NCBI RefSeq assembly: GCF_018691265.1
Contig: NW_024881313.1
Coordinates: 2,596,501-2,660,500, forward strand
Length of the DNA: 64,000 nucleotides
Source of the DNA: Tyto alba
Taxonomy: Eukaryota; Chordata; Aves; Strigiformes; Tytonidae
Direction: 5' to 3'
Part shown: in pieces, positions 51,242 through 63,368 of the stretch
Layout: each line of letters opens with the position of its first letter
Position numbering within the stretch: position 1 is the stretch's first letter
Made by a program: the position numbers and the translations under genes
Notes under the pieces: model-generated
Told to the model about the DNA's origin: nothing
Seen by the model: only the letters and a program-made list of their open reading frames with translations
The model's database searches: none

Positions 51242-51249
51242 CGTGGCAG

Positions 51250-52520
51250 CTTACATTACAGGTGTCCAAGCTAGCTGGAGAGCTGCACTGGACCTGCCTT
51301 CTGGCTCTGGCAAAAGCAATACTTGTGGTCTCCTAAAAAGGTTACACCATGCACCAATCATATTTTTAATAAGCCATGTTTTGTCCCTCTATTCTGACAG
51401 CTAATACTGTTAACACTAAATTGTCCACATCTCTTGATCACCTTTGTGTAGCATAAATGAGCATGCAGGTTTGAAAGTTAATAGGCAAATGAGAATGGCT
51501 AATAATGTCTCTTCTTCAGCTTGCCTGGGAATGTCCTTTGTTTTATCCTTCTATGATAGTCCTTTACCACAGTCCCATATAGCCTCCAATCCTGCTCTCT
51601 CAGAAGAATCTGAATCATATCTGTGCCAAGGACTACTCTCAGCAGGAAGTTCAGATGACCTTACTGAACGCTACTGTGACCTGACTTTGCAAGCAGTCCC
51701 CATGCTGAATTCCTCTGGTTTATGAGACTTCAGGGTTTTAAAATTAAAATCCAGCTGGATCCACAGATCCAACACCTGCCACAGGTACAGATGCGAGGAG
51801 TTTGTAACGATTCGTATAACGGTTTAGCCAGCCTACTTGTCTGTGTGAATTTGTTTTCAGGATTTTATGGATTCTTTTTATTCTCAAACTATCACTCCAA
51901 TCTTTCCAAAATGTAATTAGTAAAGTTTAGCGAGTTTGCCTGAAACCTGAGAAAGCAAATTTGAAACAAGTGACAAACTCTTCCCTTTCTGGCCAGGATG
52001 GTATGCTACATCTGTATTATGTACTTCCACTGTTGTACAGTGTAGAAAAATACTTGCATTCTAGTCATGAATTATCTTTGGATAGATAAAATGTTTTCAT
52101 TTCAGTCTTCCTCCTACATGGTTAGTTGGATTAACCCTAATTCACCAATCTTTCTTTGCTCCACAGCAGCACCTGAATAAGAGTCTGAGCAAACTCTAAA
52201 TATTTCAGCAAAGGGTGCTAAGTTAATTTTATATATTGGCACAGAAAGAATAGTTTTATCTTCAAGCAGGACATCACTTCCAGGAGGGTTAGTGAATGAG
52301 TACATGATAATTCATTTTGACTCCTTGTTTCTTCCCTTCATTCTGATATCCACAGTTTTATTTTAATAAATTCAGGGATGCACATAGTCAACTTGGTTGT
52401 CTCTTCATGGAATAGTCTTCTGAACAGGAAAAAAAGTTACAATGCATAGAAATGCAGTCTGAAACTGCTTTCATAACATAGCCTCTCCCACCCCACCCCA
52501 AACCCCCAAATTACTAATTT
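51250..52520. other. Intergenic DNA, no gene supported
   Basis: Short chance frames only, including 93 codons at 51444-51725. No repeat recognised. Confidence 0.45.
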
Positions 52521-52529
52521 TGCTCAGCC

Positions 52530-52960
52530 ATGAGGCACAGAGAAAAGAAGAAAGATCATGGTATTTTAGGCAGGGAATTTGAAGCAAACGAGGACATAAA
52601 AAGAAATTAATAACTCAGTCATTTCTTATTTAAGCAACATGGGGAGAAGCCCTTTAATCGACCTCCACAAAGCTTTGCTGAGGCATCCTTTTATACTCTT
52701 CTATACGATTAAAACTAACTTCCATGGCTTTAAATCTCCTCTTTCATAGATGCAATATGCAATCATTCTCGATACGTATAAAAGAGAGCTGATTAGAAAG
52801 CCACCTTGAAGACATGACTTTACTGAGTCATCCAATTTTGGAGATACATAAAATTGTTGCTGGTTTCTGGGCATTTCTCTTGAAAGGGTGAATGAACTGA
52901 TTAGGCTGAAACTGTCACGGGCTCTTTATTGCCAGCACAACCAGCTATCACCTCTAGCAA
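52530..52960. promoter_or_regulatory. Candidate conserved non-coding element with AP-1 and C/EBP-like motifs
   Basis: A non-repetitive segment holding a consensus AP-1 site TGAGTCA (52824-52830) preceded by ATGACTT, a doubled GCAATATGCAATCATT (about 52751-52766), and several TTAAA/TTAAT motifs. Motif density and complexity are enhancer-like. Cross-species conservation is inferred, not seen. Confidence 0.35.
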
Positions 52961-53139
52961 GAAGACAGAGAAGAAATGCTGCGGGCAGCTGTTTTAACAG
53001 TACTTTACCAAAGAGATTATGCAGGATTTGTCTGGCATTGAATCACTGGCTTGTGTAAACACCAGATGTAAGTGAAAGGCAGTGTCTTAACTAAAATGCT
53101 GTGTTTTGGCCAGTGAAAGCAATCTATTATTAAAGATAA

Positions 53140-53880
53140 TGCTACTGTTATCTATATTTGGGTTATGTACCTATAGCATCCCCCCTGTCTCCCCGGGTTG
53201 TGCCAGGGGATGCTCTCATACCTGGTCCAGTGCCGTGAAAGGATGCTGCTGGGACGCCCGTGCACGCCTTGCTCTTGGGGTGGGCTCAGAGGGACTGTTT
53301 ATTGATGTCTGCGGAGATCAGGTCTTGCTGTTTGATGCCCTGAAGAAGGTCCTGAGCACCAGCAGCCTCCCTCTTCCCACCCTAGTGCCTGCGCATCTGT
53401 CATTGGGGGATGTCCTGGCTCAAAGTTCCCCAGGGAGAGGCATGCGTGGGGCCTTATTCTGGACAGAGGGAAGATGTGGCTGTGGCCTGCCAGGATGAGT
53501 GTGGAGGAAGAGTAGCGTGCTACAGACATTTAAACTGCAGGGACACAGCTCATGGAGTCGGTGCCTGCCATTCTGTCCTCCAATGGCTGCCAAGAAGATT
53601 TACAAACAGGCGCAGGGAAATGGCAGGAAGCTGTTGTCACAGGGCTCTTGCCTTCCCAACCCAGTCTCCTCCCCACCACTGCTGTCCCCAGTCTCGGGGA
53701 AGGCCACACATTGTGTGTCCAGGTGAGTGCAGGACACGGGTCCATGCTTTTTGGGTGGCCAAAGGAGCTGGAAGTAGGTGTCCCTCCTGAAGGCGTTGAC
53801 TGGAGCACCTTCCCCCAGCCCTCCACAAGCATGTGTCTAATGAAGCAGCATGCATGCAGACATAGTTGTTCAAGGTACTG
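53140..53880. other. GC-rich block, unrecognised
   Basis: Open frames of 126-130 codons on + overlap a 168-codon frame on -, none with recognised content. The - strand frame runs through the CA microsatellite, a sign that it is not coding. The block may be an unclassified repeat. Confidence 0.3.
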
Positions 53881-53981
53881 AACCATCAAACGACAAAGCG
53901 TTGAGGTGCTGGGTGACAAATGTGGAGTCAACAGAGCTTTGTAGGTTTTTATAGTAAACATAGTCCTGGGGTATGAAGAGG

Positions 53982-54006
53982 ATATATATACACACACACA
54001 CACACA
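53982..54006. repeat. (TA)n(CA)n compound microsatellite
   Basis: atatatata followed by about eight CA units. Likely polymorphic. Confidence 0.95.
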
Positions 54007-54430
54007 GACGGAGTATATACCCATTAAACTTTTCATAGTCCCACAGCAAGCACGTGCCTGAACCTAGAGCTGGACCTGCTCTTGCAAGTCCTTGCCTTGG
54101 ATTTTGTTCCTGGAAGGGCAACAAAAGATTTGATTTCCTTCCTTCCAGATCTTGGAAGAATTGTGTTATAAAAACACTCCTTATAGGTCTGCAGAAGAGG
54201 CTGATGAAAGCCATATGCAAGGGGGCAACTGGTGACAGTAATACACTGCAGATCTGCTGTGATGAGAGGATCCAAGATTGTCAAGAAGAGTTGCTGATGT
54301 ATCTGCGTGGGGTGGCCAATGGGCCAACAGCAGAATAAACTGTCCTACAGAGTCAGAGTTTGCACTGGTAGTAATCATTTTACAAACAAACTAAAATATA
54401 AATACGTCAAGTGTACTCGGGTATGAAGGC

Positions 54431-54536
54431 TGGTGGTACAATGGTTAGGTGGTGCAGAGATTGAACTCTCAGGGAATTAGTGATACCTGATAGTCTTACT
54501 GATTTAGTCACAGGCCCAAAGCAAGACACTTCTGAA
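54431..54536 (+). mobile_element. MIR-like ancient SINE
   Basis: TGGTACAATGGTTAGG fits a tRNA-type A-box. About 58 bases after GGTTAG comes CTTACT and then GCAAGACACTT, which lines up with the MIR core (CTTACT...GGCAAGTCACTT) at almost the same spacing as in the MIR consensus (about 62). The B-box region (gattgaactctc) is degenerate. Divergence is high, as expected for a pre-avian SINE. Confidence 0.5.
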
Positions 54537-54799
54537 AATTGAGGTAGCTCTACATTTTTTGTACTGCCTAGTCAGGGTGGAGTAGCTCGTCCCCCCAGCC
54601 TGGCTGCTTTTTCGGCTCTGCAGATATCACAGCCAGCAATGCAATGGGGGGCTGCTTCATCTCCCCCTGCAGATGTGGCTCCTCATGTGGCAGGGGAAGA
54701 GGAAGAGCAGTGCTTCATGCTCAGCATGACATCTGCTTCATCCACAAAGTGGTGCAGCAATTGAAGACAAGGTCTGAGGTTTTCCAATACTGTCCTGCT

Positions 54800-55260
54800 A
54801 TGACAAAAATAATTAATTAGATAACCAAGAAAATGTGACTTAGAGGTACACAGTGCTAAAATGTGTTCCTTCTTGTTAAAGTATATAGTTATGGAAGTCA
54901 TTAACCCTGCTGCAGAAGAGCTACAAGTATCTCGATGCTTTATTAATCCAATGACAAAATGCAAGGTACCTGTTTAAGTTCCCAGCTTTACTTAAGCCAT
55001 CTGGGATCTGCACAAGCCATCTGATAACATGTTTGCACCAGTGGTCTGTTAAATTAACTTCATTAACCTCCCACACTGTAACAGTGAGTAGCTTTATGCA
55101 GCTTTTTCTTTCTATCATGCAGTTCACTGAATTACCAAGCATCCAAGAAAACCAGTGTTCTCTGGGGCTGGAAATGGCTGGAGAGTATAGTTTTGATCAC
55201 AGTGATCTTGAGTCTGAACTCTTTAAATTAATCCCCTGTTCTTTCTGGCCTCTTTAAGAG
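54800..55260. promoter_or_regulatory. Candidate conserved non-coding element with TAAT-core clusters
   Basis: Contains a TAATTAATTA run (54810-54819) and several ATTAA motifs spread over 400 bases of otherwise complex sequence (for example ttaaattaacttcattaac at about 55048-55066). The texture is that of a developmental enhancer. Inference only. Confidence 0.35.
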
Positions 55261-58186
55261 GGGAAGGTTTGCAACTTTCTTTTTTATTACCGTGGCACCA
55301 CATAGCGAGGAATGAACTGGCTTTTCCATTACAAAGCACTTTTTCATTTCTCAGCACGCTGAAGCCTGGCACACAATGCTAACCCAAGATGCAGGAAGTT
55401 TTTTTAGCAGCTTAAAGTGAATTAAGCTTTCTTTGAGTTTTGGGAGCAAACAGGGTTGTTTGTTTCTGAGGGGAAAAACTGGGTGGTTTTAGCTGGAGCC
55501 TGGCAAAACTGTGTCTATAGAGAGCCAGGAAAGCCAGGTTGTTTTGTTGGCTCTAAATATACTCTTTCTCCTTACTCTGACTAAGATTTTATTTTTAAAT
55601 ACAGACAAGATTCCAGCAATCTCTTAGTTCTTGCTTTGAGTAAGTTCCCTCTTTTTCTTTCATGTACTGCGCTTGCCTTTTTTGTTTTCCTTATTTTGCT
55701 TTGCCAGTTCAACACTGACTACAGCCATCCCATGTCCTAGATTTATCAGTGCAGGAAGGGATCACTCCTGTTCCCACTGCAAGCAGCCTCTTTGGGTCAC
55801 CCTTAGCACAACACCCTTCGCACAACGTGATTGCAAACAAGCTACGTCTATTCCTGCATGATTTCAAGGGAACATAGAGAAGGCTCATATTGGTCTTACA
55901 GGAACTTTACCAAAACATATTTCTGTCCTGTGAAGCAGTGTCAACGTAATGAAGACCCAGGGCAACTATTTCCGAGCTCACTTTCCTTCTTAGATCCCCC
56001 AGAGACGTAGCTCTCATTTCCCAAAGATGGAGGGGGCTTTTCCCTCCTCTATGGCTTCTGCTGAGAAAATGTTATCACCACCATTAGTAATATCATATGC
56101 TTTATGGTCAGTTGCCTCTGATTTATTTGTAAAGTATTCCAAGATGCCTGAATAAGTCTAAAATAACCTCCAGCCATAAGCCGTGCTTGAGGAAAATTGA
56201 TTGAGTGAGCTGAAGTCATTAGAGGAAGTAAACAGTGTTAAGCAAGATATATGAATGCATAAACCTACACTGCTGCTTTGGCCATTTGAAGATCACAGTG
56301 TTACGTAGATCTATGATCTCTAGTTTAATTTTGACTTAAACTGGTTGCTGACCGTGTGTCGTGTTATTTTCTTACAAAAATTATATATTACATAGAAGTG
56401 GGGTTTTAAAACTAATGTATATCTTTAAATCACATACAGGGTGAGAAGAGGCTTGGGGTTTTTTGCTTGTATAACACCAAAACAACAGCAGAATTGCCCA
56501 GCGTGTGCTGCCATTTATGTGCTGCCTCCTCCTAAGGGCAAAACTGTCTGTGTGCCTATCTGCGCAGTGAGCATAATGAACATTGTCTTAGTTTAGATCC
56601 ACCCTCAAAAACTAAACTAAAGCAAAATCCAAATGGAAAAATTATTAAAAATAAACAACCCTTCTCTCTAAAACCAGATCATGGAAAAAAGTCACCCTTC
56701 TATAAGGTTAACCCTTTATGTTCCTTGGAGTCTCTAGACCTCAAAGCAATCTGCTGGGGGGAATAGTCATCAATATGTGCTTCATCCTCATTTAACAGTG
56801 GGAGGAAGCTGATACAGCCCATCTGCTTCATTTTTGAGGTACAGATCTTAGGAAGCTGATTTGCCACACGTAATTTGATGCACTGAACAACAACGTGAGG
56901 AAGAGAGCTCAGGTCTTGTGCGTGCCTTTCTCTGCTCTCTGTGGCTAAGATCAAAGCAGCCCCTTTCCTTTGGTGCATCTGTTATAGACAAGTAGCTACA
57001 TAAATATCATTGCAGCAGCACGTCTGCTCTGACTAAATCATTATTCAGTCCCTCAAAAGAAAGTAATGGTGTGTATAGTTACAGTTATAGTTAGTATAAA
57101 TGTCCCATAGGAGGAATAATGTCCAGCGCACAGCTTGCAATTCCATTTTTCAGTCCCAGACTTTAGGCTTCAGTCTAATTCTTTTGACTAACAGTACCAC
57201 ATTTGCTACATGAAGAGCCTCTTGTGACATCACTTCTGAGTCCTGTCAATAGTTCTTGTACCACTAAACCCACACTGAACACACACCAGTGACAGAAAAA
57301 AAAGTGGGGTGTTTCCCCCTCATTTTTTCTGAGCAGACTTTGCTTTTGATGCAAACAGAAAGCTCTCAGATGTGACCGTAGCATAGAAGTCACATTGTGC
57401 AACTGCCTCTCCTGATGGCACAATCAGCTTTGCTGGGACACTTTTGCTATGAGCATCCTTCTGCGTGCATCTGTAGGAAAACTTTGGCTCGATACTGCAA
57501 AGATGGTGGAAGTAAAGACTTGAATAAAACCTTCAACACCCCTATAAAGCTGGTTTCTCATTTTAATAAAAACTGACATTCTCTTCCTTCATTGCACAAA
57601 GTAACCTTCTAGCTCTAAGTGCCAAGGCCAGAAACCCAATGAGGTAAAAATGCTGTAATTGTATGATACGGAGAATAGAATACATTTAGTGTCAATAGCA
57701 GCAGCAAAATCCTATTTAAGGAATGAACAAGAAACCACAGTATGTTTTTGTGGCTGTGTATTACCTATTGCAGTGTTAAAGGCTGCAGTCAGATCAAAAA
57801 AAGCCCTGTCTTTTGAGTCAAGGTACCTGCTAGAAAGTAGTTCAATGGATCCAGAGAAGAGGACTCAAATGGAAAAAAGCTCTGAATTCATATTGAAAAT
57901 TCTCTAAATTAATTTTGTCTAAATATTCCCTGCCCGATGGGATCTCACCACCAGTTTAGCACTGACATTGGACTTTTATTTCACTTTCCCTTATCAGTAC
58001 TGGTGACCTGTGCTTGGAGATCTTTTCTAGAGAAAGGTGCACCACACATCATACTGCTGGAGTTTTTAAGAAAGAGTATTAAGTGGAGATAGACTAACTG
58101 CCTCAAACAAGCTGAGGGTGATCCATAACATCATATGAAAGCTTAAAATGCACCAAAACCAAAAGCTGCTCGGATATTTCCGGCTT
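55261..58186. other. Intergenic DNA, no gene supported
   Basis: Short chance frames only. The stretch at about 56040-56300 is complex and AT-rich and may also be conserved. No repeat recognised. Confidence 0.45.
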
Positions 58187-58190
58187 GCTT

Positions 58191-58258
58191 CTTGTTGAAG
58201 GCTGGCTTTTATTGTTATGTGTTTCTTGTTGAAGGCTGGCTTTTATTGTTACGTGTTA
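58191..58258. repeat. 34-bp tandem duplication
   Basis: Two adjacent 34-base copies beginning cttgttgaaggctggc, which differ at two positions. They sit at the left border of a GC-rich block. Confidence 0.92.
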
Positions 58259-58960
58259 CCCTGTGCAGGTTTTGTTTCCCAAGTGCTTCCCCAAACTGGC
58301 CAGATCCTCGTGCAACAGAGCTGGCGCCCATCCACCGAGGAGAACGGGCTCTGCAGCCAGCGCTGCTCCAGCGCCCACCAGCCTGCAAGCTGCCATGGTT
58401 AAGGGATCAGGGCTGGGAGAGAAAAGAAAGGCAGAAAGTAGCTGTCCTTGCCACGAACAAGGAGATACTTCACACAAAACCAGGAGCTCACAAAGAGGAG
58501 CTTTTTACCCGCCAGGTCAGGCAGACAGAGGCGTCTCTGCGGCCACGTCCCCCGGATGCCAGGAGCTGGCAGAGAGAAGGAGCCTGGCCAAGGGAAGGAG
58601 GTGAGAGCCAGGCACAGAGAGCTGCTACACCCCCTTTTTACAGAGAAGGTAACCAGGCACCTGAAAAAAAAAAAAAAAAAACAAAAAACAAAATTACGTG
58701 CTAGAAAATCTCCCACTGGCTGCTGCAGAAGTCTCCATTTACAGACACCCTCCCCAGGGCCATTGGGAGGACCCACACGTGTTTGGCTGGTCCACGGGCA
58801 GAGCTCTGGCCCCACTGTGTGCAGCCACAGCTGAGCTTGCCCGCAGCTCGCTTAGAGCAGGGACATCGGGGTCTGGCCACCACCGAGGGCCGAGGGGCTC
58901 CCTCCGGCAGGGACATCGGCACACTCAGTCCTCCCCGTCTTCAGAGCTCACCAAGTAATC
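58259..58960. other. GC-rich block with A18 tract
   Basis: GC-rich DNA with overlapping open frames on both strands, the longest 170 codons on + (58192-58704). That frame begins inside the 34-bp duplication and ends by translating the A-tract as a lysine run, which argues against a real gene. It is interrupted by A18 at 58664-58681. No repeat family recognised. Confidence 0.35.
58664..58681. repeat. A18 mononucleotide tract
   Basis: Eighteen A, followed by further A-rich sequence. No upstream AATAAA or clear retroposon body. Confidence 0.95.
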
Positions 58961-58988
58961 TGCAGGTAAAACAATGGCATTTGATGTT

Positions 58989-59008
58989 AAAAAAAAAAAA
59001 AAAAAAAA
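58989..59008. repeat. A20 mononucleotide tract
   Basis: Twenty A in a row, about 310 bases after the A18 tract, just past the right edge of the GC-rich block. Confidence 0.95.
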
Positions 59009-59519
59009 TAGCAAACCAGAAATATCCCTCCAGGTCCTTATTGAAGCTTTAAGGCTGGCAGGAGTCATCACAAGGAGCTTTCCCCACCTCTTCCTCCAGA
59101 TACATTTATCTTCTTGTCAGGTCATCGTGTAACCAAACAATAGTGAATAAGATAGCAGTTTAAAGCTCATTTCCCCAGCTTGTCTAGGAACCACTCCAAG
59201 TCCTGTCATTTACCCAGTCCAGATACTGTATTATTTTGCCAAGGTTTCTCCAGACCCCACTTGACACCTTCAAAATCCCTACTTCTCAACCTGCACCCTA
59301 GCTCGACAGTAGTTGCTATTCTTAAGTGCAAGCTTGTCAAAGCTGAGCACAGCAGGTATTAATAACCAGCTGCTGCTTTTCTTTTCAAGCAAAGCAAAGA
59401 GAAGCTGCTGAAGATCTGTTTACAAGATTCTTAAAAAGCGAAGTTCTTCTTTCTCCCCAGAAGCATTATTGATTTAATTGAAGAACTCCCCTGGGGGAGG
59501 GGGTTGCTTGTAGAAAGGT

Positions 59520-59700
59520 TACAGCCTGTTAAGAAAAAATTATCTCCGTCAATTGTCAGCTCTTTAACCTAATGATGACAATCTTGAATAACTTGCTCTA
59601 CTCTGCAAGATTACATACAGCACTTAATTAGATTAATTAGCAAAATAGAGTTATCATAAAGAGTCTGGCTCTATATATCAGTGCCAGAAAGGAAGGTACC
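59520..59700. promoter_or_regulatory. Candidate conserved non-coding element with paired TAATTA sites
   Basis: Two homeodomain core sites, TAATTA at 59625-59630 and TTAATTAG at 59633-59640, form a short direct repeat within complex AT-rich sequence. CAATTGTCAG, an E-box-like site, lies upstream (about 59550). Inference from texture only. Confidence 0.35.
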
Positions 59701-60064
59701 AAAAAAAAAAAGAGTGCAAGTTAGTCTAAATGAGACCTGTCATTAAATACTAACTGGTAACTGCTGTGTTTTGATTGTTGAGAATTTGTTTTCATGTCTG
59801 TTCCAAAATCTGAAAAATTATCTCAAAAACTTTTTTTTTTTGTTTGTTTGTTTAATGTATACTTGCAATGAAAACAACTTAGGATTGTTTGTTGCTATCC
59901 TTCCAAAGGGGAGTGTTTCAGAACAATTTATCTGTCCTTAAACTTAGTATAGAGGTGCTGTAAAGGAAGGTAGCTGATGCAATGAGGTGGCTATGTCAGG
60001 TTTTACAGCATCCTAGTACTGTGCAAGCACAAGCTTTACCAATTTCTTCAGAGGAACCCATATT

Positions 60065-60089
60065 AAAAAAAAAAAAAAAAAAAAAAAAA
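60065..60089. repeat. A25 mononucleotide tract
   Basis: The longest mononucleotide run in the window. No recognisable retroposon body upstream. Confidence 0.95.
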
Positions 60090-62940
60090 GTGCATGAATT
60101 GATGGTCCTTGCCAAGCCTGAGACTTCTGAGACTCAAAGAATGATGGTTCGTGGGTTTGCAGTAGACACCAAAGTGAGTCAATGTTATGTTTCATATTTC
60201 CTGCTGGGGAGCATCAACACTCACATGATGTTCAGCAGCAAAACCCAAGCCCTGGGCTGGGCTTTGTTTGTTGAACATAAACCCCTGTTTCACACTGAAG
60301 ATGACATTTGCTGTTACTGTCAGATGTTTCAGAGCTGTACACTATTACTTCAACCAAATGTTTATAGCTAAAGTGGCAATACTTTTAAGTAAAAAGAATG
60401 GATTTGGATCCCTCTTTTTGTGTAGAAATATTAAAAGAATTGTTCAAAAACTTTCTGAACCTTTGACTTTGTTCCTAATTAAGTGTGGTAAGCTGAGAAA
60501 GTTCCCAGGACAGAAAAGCCAGAAGACCACTAATATCCTAAAGGAGTAAAGATGGAGACTGATCTGTGTAGTCCTGGAAAATAAAGTTTAATATATTATT
60601 TACACTGGTCAAAACTTGGGGAGGGGTAAAGGGGACGGGAGAGAAATCAAAGGGTGATGACTTACATTTCAATAAAAATTATTTTACTAAGCAAAATGTC
60701 AAGTAAGCTTAACTTGATGAGATTATAACTTGATAATTTTGTACTGATACTCCACGTCATGCTTGATATCTTCAATTTAAAATAATTAAAACTACCTAAA
60801 ATTAGTTTAATGATATTAATATGTAATTAACTTTGAATGGGAAGACACCACCCTGAAGAAGTGTTTCTAGTGGAGTGCCATGTAGTGCCTGATGGTTGCT
60901 TTCAATCTCTTTATACCGATCTGAAAAAAGTTATAATTAAGGATGCAATTTACAGAGGACACATATTACTGAAGTGTAAACAAAAAGGAGGTGAAGTAAT
61001 TTGTACAGATGGATTTGCATCACTCTACTACGCAACAGCATTAAGCACATTTAGGAAAGAAGAAACATGTGACCAGCAATGGGAGCCCATGTGATGTATG
61101 ACTAGCAGGGATCGTGTCTCTATCATTCCTGAAATGCTATATATGTTTTCATAGTGTCAGCACCCGAATTTATGCAGAGAGATCAAAAACGAATAACCAG
61201 GAAGGCAAAAGAATGACTTGAGGTCTTGATAATGTGCTTCAATAAGTTAGTTAAATCTGATGCATAATATAATTTATGTTTCAGCATGATTAGACTACAA
61301 GAAAGATTTCTGATTATAGTAGGATCTGTTATCTGGTGAATGAGTGAAAGCCCCAGGCGGGTAAACTCAAACTAGAAATGAAGTGCAAGTTTTACCATGA
61401 GAAAAATTAGCCTTTGAAAAACATAACCTACAAAAAATGTTTCATTTTTAATTTTCATCATTTTGTAGCTCTTAGGAAGGAAGGGATGTGGATATAAAGA
61501 CCTGCTACAGGTGAAGGACCTAAGCAAAAGACACTAGGTGAACTGGTGTTTATAACTGGTGTTAGGCAGTCTAAATTATCTGAAGTGTTTCCACCCAAAT
61601 CTCTGAATATCTCTTTTTTCTCATGTGTTGAAAGGGTATTTGCCAGAAATTTTCAGTAAGGTGGATCTGAGACCAACTTAAGCTTACAGTGGCATCCCTC
61701 ATGCTGAGGAGACGGAGCTGTGGTGCTTCCTTTCATTTTCTGCAGAGGTACAGCATAAACAGTGTCTGGTGAGATCATAAATTTAGCTGTGTGGCAACTT
61801 TCAGGAAAGGTGGCAAGAGTGTTATAAAATAGGGGGAGACAAACCAACTGAGATAAAGTTAGAAACAACCTCAGCCTGGACCACAGACTAATATTTCCAC
61901 AAAATGTGTGGAGCAATTGGGATATAAATAGCTGTCAGTGACTGAAGTCAGGATGTTTTACATGTGTAAAGTACCTCAGGGAAGAGATCTGGTAGTTATT
62001 TGCATCATGATGGGTGGGGTCCCAGAAGTCTAGCCCGACAAACCTCGATTTTTAGAGGTACATCTCTATTTTGAGGATTTTGGTCTACCTATAGCCATTC
62101 TCAGCAGCAGTGATAACATACAACTGGCCCACCTTTTTCTCACCTGGAGCTGAGTCCCTTCTAAATAGCACAGGAGATCTGTCAGTGAGAGTGGCAGTAG
62201 TCTAGTTTTGTTGAAGTATTCTCAAAGAGAAAATCCATAGCTCTGCCACAGAGTAGACAGAAAGAGATTGCGGTGTACCCCAAGTAACATTTTACACATA
62301 AAGCCATGCAGAGCCTCCCTGCCAGATCCCAGGACACCAGCACACCTATACTCAGTCTCACAGACACTTAATCATATGTTCAGCTGGACTCAAGAACACG
62401 GTATGATTTGAGGTCTACAAAAATATATTTCTCTCTCAAAATATGCCAGGCCAGGGCAACCTCAGCTCAGTCTCCAAACAACCCTGAGATCTCATTTCTC
62501 TTCTGGATTACAGGGCACCAAACAACTCTTCCTCTACTTGAAGTTTGCTTCCTCAGGGAGACAATTTGGAGGCTGAACTCAGTTCTCCTAAAGGTGTGTA
62601 CCTCTTTTGACTGGCAGAAGGACAGACATACCCTCTATACAAATTGGATTTACTTCCCTTAAAACTTGTCAAGCACAAACTTTATGCTATTTGGAAAGAG
62701 ATGAAACTGGATTTCTTAGAAGGGTCTTGGCCACTCTTTGCAAGACAAAGCCATTTGATTTCAGAGAGTTTTCCTGTCACAGTAAAAGAACAAGCAGCAT
62801 AGCCACCTCCGGTGTGAGCGTTTGCTCCCACATCTCTCAAGACAGCCAGCTCTGTAAGGAACTGACATGGACTCTGAAACTAGGAAGAACCTGTACTGGA
62901 TTCCACCTCAAAATGCCTCTGACGCATCTGGTGTGGGCAA
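60090..62940. other. Intergenic DNA, no gene supported
   Basis: Includes an 85-codon + frame (60837-61094) and a 129-codon + frame (62607-62996). Neither matches a family I know, and neither has convincing splice or promoter context. Confidence 0.45.
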
Positions 62941-63150
62941 GATTCATGCACAATACCATGCTCGTACCTGTACGATGCTGTTGTGTCCTTGCATAAGTAT
63001 ATATATATTAGAGGCTACTTTTACATACCATATACATCATGCTCAGGTCTCACACCATCCAATACATCCTCACTAACCACCACCACCATTCCCATCCTTT
63101 GATATAATACACAGGTATCACTCCTTTAATCTACAGACCACTCCTGTGGA

Positions 63151-63200
63151 ATGTCTGTAAAATGTCCATAAATGTCCACAAATGTCCACAAAATGTCCCC
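63151..63200. repeat. Short minisatellite, 10-bp AAATGTCCAC-type units
   Basis: About four to five imperfect units (aaatgtccat, aaatgtccac twice, aaaatgtccc). Confidence 0.85.
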
Positions 63201-63368
63201 TGCATTCAGTCTGTGACTTCAGGCTCCATCTGTTATGGTGGTCACTCAGGACAGAAGAGGTAGTGTGTTGCACGAGGTTACTGGGCACCAAAGCCATCTC
63301 AGGTCAGGGCAGTGCTGCACTTGCACTTCTTGTAAGGCTTGTCCTCCACTGGTTCATGTGGCTTCTGC

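Noticed and set aside
53530..54036. 168-codon open frame on the - strand
   Set aside because: It translates the CA microsatellite as a Val-Cys run and has no recognisable domain.
54431..54500. tRNA gene suggested by an A-box-like sequence
   Set aside because: The B-box is degenerate and no cloverleaf can be drawn. A MIR-like SINE explains it better.
58192..58704. 170-codon open frame on the + strand
   Set aside because: It begins in a 34-bp duplication and ends by translating a poly(A) tract as lysines. Not a plausible gene.
60837..61094. 85-codon + strand frame with protein-like composition
   Set aside because: Unrecognised, with no promoter or splice evidence. Length is within chance for AT-moderate DNA over 64 kb.
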